Source: Oxytricha trifallax
Taxonomy: Eukaryota; Ciliophora; Spirotrichea; Sporadotrichida; Oxytrichidae
Reading direction: 5' to 3'
Length of the DNA: 64,000 nucleotides
NCBI GenBank assembly: GCA_000711775.1
Contig: ARYC01000357.1
Location: forward strand, 1 to 64,000
In this document: piece by piece, positions 24,470-35,559 of the stretch
How the letters are laid out: each line of letters opens with the position of its first letter
Position numbering within the stretch: the stretch's first letter is position 1
The notes under the pieces: generated by a model
The model's database searches: none
What the model saw: the letters and a program-made list of their open reading frames with translations, nothing else
Told to the model about the DNA's origin: nothing
Made by a program: the position numbers and the translations under genes

Positions 24470-27400
24470 ATGGAAGCATAGAGTTAGCAGAAAGCCGAGA
24501 GAAGAAAACTACCAGTGTACACAGAGGATGCTGGACGAGCTAAACAATAATCACAATAAAAAGATTCAAGAATTTTTAAAATATTCAAATAAGGATATAG
24601 TGAATCTAGGTCAACAAAAAATCCAAGATGCTCAAGTTAATAATAATAGTTATAAAAACTTTAAAAAATTTCTATACCAATAGAAAACAACCGAAAGCTG
24701 CATTTCTATCAACCATAAAGGATAGCTGAAGGATGGGTTAGAAGGAACGAAAGATTCGCTGAGTAACAAAGAAGTAAGAGAAGAACGGAAACGATAAATA
24801 ACAAAAGATAGATGCAGACGTTGAACATTAAACTAAAGATCTGCCTACAGAACGTCAGAAAACTGAATTCCAAACTGAAGCAAGACCAAATCGTAAGAGA
24901 GATTGAAGACAAGAACCCCGATTTTATAGCACTCGTGGAAACGAGACTTTAGCGGATAATTGGATTAAACAGTCAAAACATTACACAGACACATTTAGCA
25001 AGAAATGGAGGAGTTTTTACCATGAATAGTGGAAAATACCAAATAAAAATAATAAAAACCTTAAAATAGTTCTGGCATGGAATATTTTAAATGTAGAAGG
25101 ATACCCACTACACATTATCACAGTGTACATACCACCGTAAATAAATGATGAAATAAAAGAACTTTAGAACAGAGTGATGATCATGATTAGATCAATAAAA
25201 ACGAAATGCGATAAACAAAAAATCATAGTAATGGGAGATTTCAATTTCCACTTAAATGATTTCAGTAAAAGTCTCAAAAGAGTAGGCCTATTAAAATCAA
25301 TACCAGAGGGAGTAGAGACTAATACTAAAGGCAACTAACTAGATCAAGTATTCTCAAATGTATAAACATCATAATGGGAACTCGAACAATTGAATTCAAC
25401 AGTCCACAAGTTAATACAAGTAAAACTAAAAGTGAAATACTAAGAACATGATCTGAAGATTACGGATAAGGAGAAGATAGTGAGAATATCAGTTGTTAGA
25501 AAAATATGTTGAAAAACATTTAATCGAGGAGGGAAGGATGATAAGATTACAAGACTTGGACTTTCAGATAAGAAGATGCTTTGAAGATAAGTTGGAGAAA
25601 CAAAGCAAAGAAAAGAACTAGTACCAATAACCACCATATTGGTCAGTTAAGAACAACGTCAAAAATGGAAATAGTGTGTACCAGGACATCAAATAACAGT
25701 GGAATGAAGCGATACAAGACATGGAACACTGTTTAGACAGAAACGATTTAAAGGGTTTCTTTTCTAAGTGAAGCGACTCACGAAGAGCTAAAAATAAACA
25801 CAGCCAATTAAGGGGTTAACAATAAACGGAAAGAGAGTGTAATAAGGAGATCAAACTAAAAGGAATGTCACAGAATTTTACAACAAGTTGTTTGAGGATG
25901 ACAAGATTGAGAATAGTTAAATGACAAGAATAAAATGTGAGGACACAGCTATGGCGAATGAGCAAAGTTCATAAAGCTTTTGTCAAGTCTAGGATGTCAT
26001 GAAAAGTATTGCAGAGTGTAATTTCAACAGAGCGATAGGGTAAGATAAATTTGATGGAAAAATGCTTTAGAAATCAAAGAGCATGAGAAAGACAGTAAGT
26101 GATAAAATAGTTGAATGGCTGAACACTAGAAGCATCCCACATTACCTAAAAGAGGGAAGATTAGTATTGCTAAGCAAAAGTAAAAGAGACTAATACCCAG
26201 ACATTAGGAATACCAGACCAATCGTAGTTAACTAACATCTCAACAAGATAATAGAAAAGCTTATTGTAAACAAAATTTTGGAACAAATGAGTGAACTACT
26301 TTAAACAGGAAGTTATTAAAATGGTTTAAAGAAATCAAAAGCACCCACTTAAATCTAATCAGATTGTTGGAACACATTAAGGCTTCAAGAAGGAGAAGTA
26401 AGGACAGAGAGGCGTACCTATTAGTCGATTTGCAGAAGGCTTACGACTAGTTTGGAAAGACAAACTGCTACATTCTTTAATAGAGAATAAAATCAGAAGA
26501 AGATAGCAAATAGTTCGCCTTATAGAGGAACTATACAAAAATAATAAAAAAATATATGAGGGAGAGTAGATTAACGCAATGAATGGAGTTGCGTAAGGCA
26601 GTAGAATCTCGCCAATGCTTTTCAACATCCATTTACAAGACGCATTGCACTCACAATAAGAATTAAAATCGCTTATAAACCAAGGCAAACTTATTGCATT
26701 TGCTGATGATATTCTCTTAAACATAAAAACCAAATAATAATTTGTGAGAGTAATCGAAAGTTATAAGGAAATAGAAAAAACTCATAATTTGAAGCTCAAT
26801 TTTAAGAAAACTTTCTACTTGAGTGATGCAAAAGAATATAGTGATATTCAAGAAGTAGAAGGTATTAAAAAAGCAGAGGAGCTAAAATACCTAGGTATGA
26901 ACGTAAGACTTGACACAAAAGGACTTTTGAAGAGAACATGGGATGACATTAAGAAAAAGACTTCATTCTACCAGAATATTACGAGATCTAATAACCCAAC
27001 AATTTGTGACACCATAATGGTCGCACAATTAGGTCTCTAGTAATCTACAAATGCACAGCATTAGTGGCAACGGGTTATGGCAAACTCGAGGAAATTGATA
27101 AACTAAACTAGAGACTCAATTAAAGAGAATAGCATTCAGGACACCAAGAGACATGTCAAACAAAATAATAAGGAATGTTACTCAACTCAAAGACAGCGGA
27201 ACGAGTGACATCATAAAATAATTAGTTCAGAAGAACATGAAAAAGTGAAGTCAAGCTTGGACAAATATTTTGTTCCCAAAAAAGCGAAAGAAATAATACA
27301 ATAGAGCAAATCTGAACTACAATAAAGAAAGAAGCTATTCCTCACAGAGAACGTAATGGACACTATGATGGCTATAAGCCAAGGAAGGACAATAGTCAAT

Positions 27401-27736
27401 TACGGGATGAGCCATTACTGTAATGTCTACAGATCATTCGTAGACTAGTAACATATGAAAAATTGTAATTTAATCAACGAGGCATGGGACCCCACAAAAT
27501 TTAATAGAATCATCGATCTAGAAAACAATACCCAAATATAAGTTATCGCGAATATGTTATGGCTAGACGACAGAATCAGAGGTCCGGAGACTAATGGGTA
27601 TTTCTAAAAGTCAAAAAGCTGTTTAGAATAACGGATATAAAAAACAAGAGATAAGAGTAGCTCTGATGACATTTAGAAGAATGATTTAAAGACCAGAAGC
27701 ATTCAAATATTCAAATCCGAGATTAATTAATCATGA
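24470..27736 (+). pseudogene. LINE 2 ORF2: AP endonuclease-reverse transcriptase, frameshifted
   Basis: ATG at 24470, TGA at 27734-27736, about 1,089 codons. Endonuclease: KICLQNVRKLNSK, the catalytic-Glu motif ALVETRL (about 24930-24950), THLARNGG, and VMGDFNFHLND (about 25230). RT: KAIGQDKFDG-type entry near 26030, NTRPIVVN (26210), GSRISPMLFNI (26600), and AFADDILLN with both catalytic Asp (about 26700). The thumb/C-terminal part includes EELKYLGMNVRLD and WLDDRIRG. Frame changes occur before the RT (for example near 24515, 25500 and 26330-26350). TAA/TAG are read as Gln throughout. This copy served as reference for recognising the other copies. Confidence 0.82.
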
Positions 27737-27775
27737 GTTTAAATTGCGGAAATTTTGACATTAATAATAAAATTT

Positions 27776-27801
27776 AAAATTAAATTAAAGGAATTTAAAC
27801 A
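27776..27801 (+). promoter_or_regulatory. Leader repeat upstream of LINE 2 ORF-X (copy B)
   Basis: Identical over 26 bases to the sequence at 24420-24445. It lies between the TGA of ORF2 and the ATG of ORF-X, consistent with a duplicated expression signal. Confidence 0.5.
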
Positions 27802-27887
27802 GGAGATCTAATAATAATAAGATTTAAAATAAAAGATTTATCAGATAAAAGGACACAAAGATCAAGTTCACAATCACAAAGGACGCT

Positions 27888-29526
27888 ATGGGAAGCATTT
27901 CACCGTGGGGAACTACAGTTAGCAACTTTAGCAAATAAGCTGAGTTGTTTCAGAAAGTGAAGGAAGTGAGATACTAACATCGCGATAGAAGCAGAGACCA
28001 GGAGGCCCTTGGAATAAGAGAAAACAGACATGCTAAAGTTCCGCTAAACCAACAAGTGGGATTCAAAAGTAGACTTAAGATTGGATAATCTAACCCAAGC
28101 AAGAAGATTAATGAGACCAAGCCCTGAAAACCCAATTTGATACTCACATCGATGGCACACCTTGCGTTCAAGCAGATCAGATGGAGTTCAAGAACCTGAT
28201 AGACCATTCCGAAGTTATGTGCAAAGGGTTTGACTAGATCATTCACGCAAAGAAAGGACCCCACAGATTACAAGACTAGCGACAATCGTGTGCTGCCCTA
28301 GTACGAGGAACCAGATTGAGAAAGTCCTAGTAAGGAGATTCAATGATATATAAGAGGCCAGGAAGAAGGGGATCAGAGAGTGGGACCTGTGGACGGAGAG
28401 ACAACAAAATCATTGGAGAGATATAAATGGGGAATGGCAACATGATGATGTAATTCCTGGAAAACACATACAGGAATCTACGATAGGAAATAGATAAGTG
28501 GAGGAAGGTCAGTTCAGCTAACAGAAAACTTCACAGATGATCTTACCTTGTACGTTCATGAACGACAAAGGAATAGTCTAGATGGAGAAATGCATAGGTT
28601 AAACAAACTGGAAAACCGAAAATAGCAGATTCTGGAGAGATCCTGAAGAGGTGGTAAGTGTTTTAATTCCAGTTAGTTGTTAAAGTTCAATGAAGAACTA
28701 TAGAAACTGGGGCTGCTGAGGATCACAAAGAAAGCAAGAAGAATTGAAGTATTCGATACTAGTAGAAATATCTGAAGCATGGCAATAATCCTAAAATTCC
28801 TACATTAGCTCAACAATTTATTAATTTTCACTGTGGGCAAAAAATTTGAGGTAGACCAAATAATCAGTATGATCGAAACCAACTAAGTCGTAGATGCTGA
28901 AGATTGTGAGCTCATGATAATACTAAGAGTCTATCACTTCGCATTTTAAATACAAGGAGAGTCGATATTCTAGATCTTCGCTAAAGAAAGGCTGAAAATG
29001 CAGAGATACAACTTAGCCTTCAAATTAGAAGTTGGCTACATGGTGTTGGAGATTGGAAAATCAGAAGTTGCTATCAAGAAGTAGGCTATCGAAGAAATCA
29101 CTGAGAAAAAGAGTATTGCTATATACCTATCTTGGAATGTGGATAAGGAGACAGAATAAGAAATTCAAGCTACTCATGTGGACACTTGGGATGAGATGGT
29201 TCTGTAGAGCGATGTCAGAATGGAAATTGAGCAACTCCTGGAAGAAGTGGGTGGGCAGAATGGCATGATTGATGGTAATGGAGCAGAAGTGGAAGACTAT
29301 CTTATCAATGGGAAATGGAAGGATAAGTAATAGGACGCACAAGAAGGAAGAGGATTCAAACCAAAACTAATTTAGAACCCCTCAGAATGCAGAACAGACA
29401 ACAACGTAGGATAAAGAGAACAGGAAGCTCAAATGGAAGAATCGAAAGAGGGAAAAGTCAAAGGAAGATAAGATGAAAGAAGATTGGACAATCTAAATGA
29501 GGAAGAAACGCAGTCATGACCACTGA
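27888..29526 (+). pseudogene. LINE 2 ORF-X: conserved 3' ORF of unknown function
   Basis: Reading from ATG 27888 (MGSISPWGTTVSNF) to TGA 29524-29526, with frame changes. N-terminal block FQKVKEVRYQHRDRSRDQ matches LINE 3 VKKVKEVRYDHRDGSKDN and LINE 1 FWEMVKVIRYYNRDK. C-terminal block AEDCELMIILRVYHFAF, then IFAKERLKMQRYNLAFKLEV and WDEMVLQ, matches LINE 1. The tail is highly charged. Function unknown; no zinc knuckle or enzyme motif was found. The 26-base leader repeat 87 bp upstream suggests it is expressed separately from ORF2. Confidence 0.65.
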
Positions 29527-29599
29527 GTTAGAGAAGTTGTCCTAGTAATGAATTACATCTTTCGCATTTTAGTTCATGTTATTATAATATCAAAGTTTA

Positions 29600-30076
29600 T
29601 TTTACCTTAAGTTAATACCTACCTACCTACCTATAATTTTAGATACTATCAGCTTCTTGATATATAATTATAAAAAAATCAAAGAAAAAACATCAAAAGA
29701 TTTAGATGGCCTGAAATTTTTTAAAAAAGCAATTACTACTTATTATATACATTATTACAACGAACCTTATTTAATCATTCCTAAAGAAACTAAAATATTC
29801 AAGGAATTATTCTTATTTTACTCGCTAAGTTTTCCTTAAATATCAATTTTAGAATTCAATTGCTTCTTTATGTTATTAATGAAAATTGAAGATTTTATAA
29901 TAAAAACATTAGAATTCATTTAAACTAGCTAAAAAAATATTTAATAACTATTAGGAAATCTCAAAAAAAAATTCTTAACAAGATCAAGAGAAATCTCAAT
30001 ATTAAAGGGAAAAATTGAAAGAATAGTTAGAAGAAATATGTTAAAATATAAATAGAAACTCAGTAAACCTGGTTGA
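29600..30076 (+). CDS. Open frame of about 155 codons, unknown protein
   Basis: Directly after the LINE 2 tail, a plus-strand frame is open to TGA at about 30074-30076, with several TAA/TAG read as Gln. It reads SKDLDGLKFFKKAITTYY, then NEPYLIIPKETKIFKELFLF, and ends in a basic coiled-coil-like part (LTRSREISILKGKIERIVRR). There is no ATG near the start, so if real it is a fragment such as a macronucleus-destined segment or an exon. AT-richness makes open frames easy here; confidence rests on residue patterning only. No family recognised. Confidence 0.35.
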
Positions 30077-30079
30077 ACA

Positions 30080-30970
30080 TTAAATAAAATTTAAAGATAT
30101 ACAAAATAATTTAAAAAAATAATCAATAAGAAAATTAATGATGTAAAAAGAAAAAAAAATAATATAAATATTCAAATATATAATAAAAATAAATGAAATT
30201 AAATATTTAAAAGTTAAATTTTAATACAAATCAATTGAAATAATAATATATATATGAACAAATTAAAAAAGAGAGAAACCAAAATGCTCACATAAAATTA
30301 AATTTTTGTCATATAAAATAATTTCATACTCTATACATTTTCTTAAGCCAAATGTTCTTTTTAACTTATTAATATATATTACTTTCACTTTGATGCTTTT
30401 TTTTTCCTACTTTATATATTAAGTGATATCAATCATTCTACTTAAATTTATACATAATTAATCATTATTTTTATTGTTCAATTTTTAGCCGTAATACTAC
30501 CTCTTATATATATATATATATATTTATATTTTTTCATATAATTCAAAAACTTTTATAGAAAAAAGCTATCAAGTTTTTTGTTTTGATATTTAGAATCTTG
30601 TTAAATCATCTACGAATATCGAAATCGACTCAAAATCAGATTATTTTTTAGTCTTTAAATTATTTTGTTATTTTTTTTTAATAAAAAATATGTAATTTAA
30701 TATGTATTAATTATAATAAATTACAGTTAACTTTTACTTTTAAAATCATTCTAATATTAAATTTTCAATTTATTAATTTCTTTTCTTATCAGTATTTTAT
30801 TATGACAAAATTATGTATTGAACATTTTGCAGTTTAAGAAATAGTATTTCTTTTTTTTAAAAAAATCAAATTATACAAAAATTAATTATTGTAATGTGTT
30901 TGTATATTATTAAGTAATTACTTAAATGTTGAATAAGATATACATTCTAATTTCACATCTTCAGTGACTT
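30080..30970. other. AT-rich spacer with a partial dispersed repeat
   Basis: No gene seen. Contains an (AT)n tract near 30505-30525 and, at about 30555-30640, a minus-strand partial copy of the dispersed repeat also found near 11.3, 11.8, 32.4, 33.4 and 50.1 kb. Confidence 0.45.
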
Positions 30971-30976
30971 ACTCAT

Positions 30977-31513
30977 TCAATCTACTGAGGTGAGGTCTTT
31001 CATATCTACGTTCGTATTTTCAATCACTATCTCATCGACAATCATCAAATCTGAGTCCCCATCTTAACTTAGTCTCTATCTTAAGGACAATTCTATCCTA
31101 ACGTCATTAAAGAGGAACTTTTTATCTTCTTTCATCATTGGCTTTGTGATCTCAGCAGTAAGTATTTTTGTTTTAAATGTTCTTTGTCCAAATGACTCAT
31201 CTGTTTGAAATGCAACTGGTTGAAAAAGCACATATCTGGCACTTCTAAAATTTCACTACAAAGATTTTGTATTTTAGGTTCACAGGATAGCTTCCCATTC
31301 AAAGGATCATTTAAGATCATTAAATTTATCACCATCGAGAATATATCCCTCTTTATCTCGTCAATGACAGCGAGCTATGGCTATAACTATGAAGTTTTGG
31401 GGTCCATGCGGAAAGGATTATTGAGAAGAATTCTAAAATTTTCTTGTGATAAACTTCTTTCTAAAAATTCTAAAATATTTAGAAAGAGAAGTTTTTTAAG
31501 TGATTGACCTCAC
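30977..31513 (-). CDS. Coding island of unknown product, two overlapping frames
   Basis: This island is visibly less AT-rich than its flanks. On the minus strand one frame is open from 31510 to a TGA near 31135 and reads LFLNILEFLERSLSQENFRI, then NPFRMDPKTSQLQPQLAVID and MILNDPLNGKLSCEP. A second frame, open from about 31215, continues FKTKILTAEITKPMMKEDKK, then SDLMIVDEIVIENTNVDMKD, and stops at TGA 30977-30979. Both are convincingly protein-like with TAG as Gln. A single indel, a short intron or an internally eliminated sequence near 31150-31215 would join them. The family is not recognised. A macronucleus-destined gene segment is the favoured reading; a transposon relic is possible. Confidence 0.5.
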
Positions 31514-31514
31514 T

Positions 31515-33360
31515 AATTATAAGATTACATTCATTTTATCCAGGCATTTTCTCTCATTTTAATAATTATATTTGTAATTTTTAAATTAAAATTATTCACA
31601 CAAATTATAAATACATTTTTTTGTACAATTTGATTATTTTTGAATAAAAAACTTTATCTCTAAAACTGTACAATTTATTAATAAATAAATACTGTTCATT
31701 AAAGAAACAAAAAATGCTTTATTTATTAATATAATGATTTTAAAATTAAATAGTTAACTTCCATTATTATAAAATCTACGTATCAAACTATATTAAATTT
31801 TTTAAAAATTAATTTTATTTCTATAATTAAATAATAAAACTCTAAAAAACTGTACTTGTTTGACACAAAAATAAGCCAAAATTTTATAAATTTGATAGTT
31901 TTTACATTATTTTTATAAAAATTACTATAAAGTAAGCGTCTAAAAAAATAACTGCTCTTTTTATTATTTTATATGATATTCTAATGTTTAAAAAATATTT
32001 TACAAAAACAATACATTAAAATCGTATCTTTTTGAGATAATATCGACCAAATTATATTTTAATTCAAAATCTTTACGTAATTTATTATTAAAAACTATTT
32101 AATTGTACCCCTTTGAAATCTATCTACGAAAATCATCTATTTAATAATCTTAAAATGCTTTTAATATAGCCGTTTTAGGAAATATATACAGCCATAATAA
32201 TCAATACAATAGAACAATCCTCATTTTAAAAATCTTTCAATCACCCAGAGTAACCATTTAACACTTATTCTTTAATTCTCTGATAATACATGAACTTTTG
32301 GAGATTTAAAATATTAAGTTTTCTGCTTAAATATTATGAATATTATTTAACCATTCAGGGATATTGAGGATTCGACTAAAGTTTACAAAAGATAAATCTT
32401 GTATAGTGTAGTATCTAGTTTACGCTCTTCATATTGTGCGATGAATATTCTCAAAGTAAATTATTAAAGACATTTAGACTGTATCTAAAAGAAATCTAGA
32501 AAAATTATGATATATTTGTACAGATATCTGAACATTAGCCAAATTAAGCTTATCATAAGTTTTCATAACGTTGAATGATAAACATCAAAAATTTTAGGAT
32601 TGTCAAGGCATTGGGAAAATCACGGAAATTCATGAGATGTCCTGCAAATATGCTAATCCACTACATTTGGGTTCAGGATCAAGAGCGTTATATCAGAGCC
32701 CAATTAATATAGTTTTTTATATAATATCTCATTATTTTTTTTTGCCTTTAGTCTTTTTGCCACTGACTTCACATTTGATATTATATAATCTTTTTTAAGC
32801 TATATTTCTTTTGACTATATACTCCTAAATAGTTTCTAAAAGTCTTAAATAATTTTTAGAACTATGAAGTAATTTATTTGGGACTAGATAAGAATATTTA
32901 TAAAAAATTATAAATTTTTATGTCTTTTGATTGTATATTATCTTAACCTAATAATTTAATAATTGTTTATTGAATTTTGATGAGTGCAGACATTAAACGA
33001 AAGTTGTAATATCTTTAATAAATTGCAGTGATAGTGCTTTTAGCTTTATTTTAAGACTTAAAGAAAATTATTATTTAAAATATTGCAGGTTGTTCAAAAA
33101 TATTTAGGAAAAAAGCGGAAAAAATTAGATATATTTATTTATTGGAATTAAGAGACAACATTCCAAACATATTGATTAGTTCATATCAATATTTTATACA
33201 GAATGCATACTAAAACATTTTAAAAAATGAAAGGAGTGTTGGGGACTTTCCCTCCACTACTGTCATGGCCTCTCAGCACCTTCAGATACTCCAGGGGTCT
33301 ATTTGGCCTCTCAATACCTTGATGAGAATTACTCTCTGGGTTAAATAGTATAGTGATTTA
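31515..33360. other. AT-rich spacer with dispersed repeats
   Basis: No gene recognised. A minus-strand copy of the dispersed repeat (CTAAAGTTTACAAAAGATAA, about 32376-32400) lies about 230 bp from a second repeat block (32610-32700) that recurs near 42345-42440. A GC-richer patch at 33240-33345 contains GGCCTCTCA twice, 38 bp apart. Confidence 0.45.
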
Positions 33361-33361
33361 T

Positions 33362-33480
33362 AAATGGAAGATTTATCTTTTGTAAACTTTAGTCGAATGA
33401 TTCATGTCCCTTAATGTTAAAATATGATACTAAGAATCTAAGTCAAATAGTTGATAATTATGCTTTATAAGAATTAATTT
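33362..33480 (+). repeat. Dispersed repeat copy (best plus-strand example)
   Basis: Contains GATTTATCTTTTGTAAACTT, then TCATGTCCCTTAATG, then TAGTTGATAATTAT. Related copies: about 11335-11430 (+), 11780-11890 (+), 30555-30640 (-), 32335-32400 (-), 50025-50130 (-). No ORF is associated. The spread of a conserved order of blocks suggests the terminal part of an unidentified transposon family. Confidence 0.6.
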
Positions 33481-33484
33481 TATA

Positions 33485-35180
33485 TGTAAGTGAAAAGATT
33501 TTAAGGTTAGGAATTGCCTATGGGTTGATTTATATGATTTTGAGATTATAAATTTCTATCGGGAAAATAAAAATAAAAATAATTGAGAATTTAGATAAAA
33601 ATTATAATTATTCATGTTTATTAATTATTCTAATCGTATCAAAAATAATTAGATTTGACAAAAGTTTAAATTGAATTCGTAAATATACAAATATTCTTGA
33701 ATGTAAATTCATTAAATTAAGTGTCATATTTACGTGTAGAAGTTTATTAATAATTATAGCATATAGTAAAAGCATATTAGTAGTTTATTTGTCTTTTAAA
33801 GACTTAAATATACATGTATTCAATAATATCCATTAATATTGCTATTTTAATATTTTATATAATTATTAAAATTAAAACTTATTCAAGAATATTGATTATG
33901 AGTCTTGATTTTTAAATAAAGTTTATTAATTTTGGTTTCAGCAAACTTAAATTTGCTAATTATTATGCTTAATAAATTTGTTAAGGATAGTAGTTCATAG
34001 AATAAGCTTGATTAAGTAAATAGTTTTAAATATATAAGCTTTAATTATTGATTTTTAGGAAAAATGTAAAAAGTCATGATTTTTATTTATTGGAGCTAAT
34101 TGTTATACACCAAAATTATTAGAAACCGAAAAATATTTAAAAAATTGTATGATTATGGTAAATATAAAGATACTCTAAAGTGTTACTAACTTCAAATATT
34201 TAAAGAAGTTATTTAGAATTTTACTTTCATTTTATGTTTTCCTCATGATAATAGCTCATTCTAATATCAGCGGATAGAATCATTAGCAAATTCAATAGAT
34301 GATACTAAACCTTAGAATTCGTTAGAATCCATTTCTAAATTACGGCAATGTATAATTGCTTTAGTAATTGGATTAGTGGACGAGCTTAAATTCTTCATTA
34401 TCTCTGCTATCAGGAATACTTATCTCTCTTCTAGTCTATATCTTCTTTCATTTTAAATTATGTTCTAATTGATTTATGTTCCTTACCACTTACAAGATTC
34501 CTCCTGTACTAAGTTAGTGAAGTCTAATACTTTTTAACTTTAGAAATTGATAGTAAGTCCTCTAATTTTATATGAATTAAATGTATATTTTTAATAATAT
34601 CTAATCTAAAAGAACAAGTTTATTATGGCTTATTTACGACCAGTTCCAATTAAGTTCATAATTTAGCATGATTTTATTCAAAGATGAGTATTTACATATA
34701 AAAAGATAGATAATAAAGCACAAATTATTAGCAACGTTTAGCCTTGAGATTTATTAAGCAATTTCTTCTATCATGTTTGAGGTTAGAAAATATAGCCAAA
34801 TTAAACATCAAGAACTTTCACTATCTCCTCATTTTTTAGCTATTTATTTTTAAAATTCAATGGAAACATTAAAGTAATTAAATATTCAAATTTTTACAAC
34901 GATCATGAATAGTAGTTGTAATGGATTTAATGTTTGAAAATTATATTAAAAAAGAAAAGATAACAATTTATCATTTAAGAACTCGATAATATTATTGAGA
35001 AAAGTAACTTATTATAAAATTTAAAGTTTATGATAAAGTCAACAATATTTATTTCCTGTGTTTTTTTATTTTTATTTATTTTAATAGACTTTATATTTTC
35101 AATTATTCATCTAATATATTCCTAATATTTCCAACAATATAATTAAAGAAATTTTATTTAATAAAAATGAATATAATACT
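33485..35180. other. AT-rich spacer, nothing recognised
   Basis: No conserved motifs. The segment near 34380-34560 is slightly less AT-rich, but neither strand gives a convincing protein. Confidence 0.45.
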
Positions 35181-35189
35181 ATTAAGTTT

Positions 35190-35552
35190 CGGACCTAAAG
35201 TCCAGACGGTTGGCCACCTGACTAATTCTTTCAGAGTAGGGGGTTCGAAACCCAGGGTTCGCTGATAATTGTACCAAGTTAAAAGCACTAAATATCCCAG
35301 GGTTTTGTAGTGTCTGTACCTGATATAAAGCAAGTGATACTCGTCCGGAGCTGGTATGGCGTTAAATGGCAGCACATGACCCCGCTTGGAAATCTGGAGG
35401 GGCTACATGGAAGAAAGGACACGTGTTTGGACTACGGTCGAGTTTGGTGGTGACCACACCTAATGCATCCGGGAGGAAGATTACCTTCAGTATTATTTCC
35501 CATTAATATTAATATCCTAATAACTTAACTAGCTAACTAAATTACTACTATC
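35190..35552 (+). mobile_element. SINE-like unit with tRNA-type head and LINE-like tail
   Basis: A GC-rich unit in AT-rich DNA. The head, from GGACCTAAAGTCC (35191), contains TTGGCCACCTGACTAA (A-box-like) and GGGGGTTCGAAACCC (B-box-like) at tRNA-type spacing. The body (about 35250-35490) is non-coding. The 3' part reads GATTACCTTCAG and ends CTTAACTAGCTAACTAA, resembling the 3' ends of the LINEs here (TTACCTTAAG and ACTAACTAACTAA). A shared tail is how SINEs borrow a partner LINE's reverse transcriptase. The frame at 35154-35375 on the minus strand is treated as a shadow. Confidence 0.6.
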
Positions 35553-35559
35553 AAATTTT

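Larger units (their letters stand above)
24400..29636 (+). mobile_element. LINE copy 2 (APE endonuclease/RT plus ORF-X), most complete copy
   Basis: A plus-strand element lying head-to-head with LINE 1. Order: leader ending about 24469; ORF2 24470-27736; a second copy of the leader (27776-27801); ORF-X 27888-29526; 3' UTR ending TTACCTTAAGTTA followed by (TACC)n at about 29601-29632. A perfect 26-base repeat is present at 24420-24445 and 27776-27801, before each ORF. The element carries frameshifts in ORF2, so it is probably inactive. Confidence 0.82.

Noticed and set aside
26377-26733. 118-codon minus-strand open frame
   Set aside because: It is the antisense shadow of the LINE 2 reverse transcriptase; the plus strand carries the conserved RT motifs.
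28320-29340. Plus-strand 78-codon and minus-strand 71-codon frames within LINE 2 ORF-X
   Set aside because: They are out-of-frame readings of the conserved ORF-X C-terminal block.
30500-30530. (AT)n tract as an origin or promoter
   Set aside because: Simple repeats of this sort occur many times in the window and carry no further signal.
33240-33345. GC-richer patch as an exon
   Set aside because: No frame on either strand gives a convincing protein; only a short internal direct repeat is visible.
35154-35375. 73-codon minus-strand frame
   Set aside because: It covers the SINE-like unit antisense to its tRNA-type head; no protein features.
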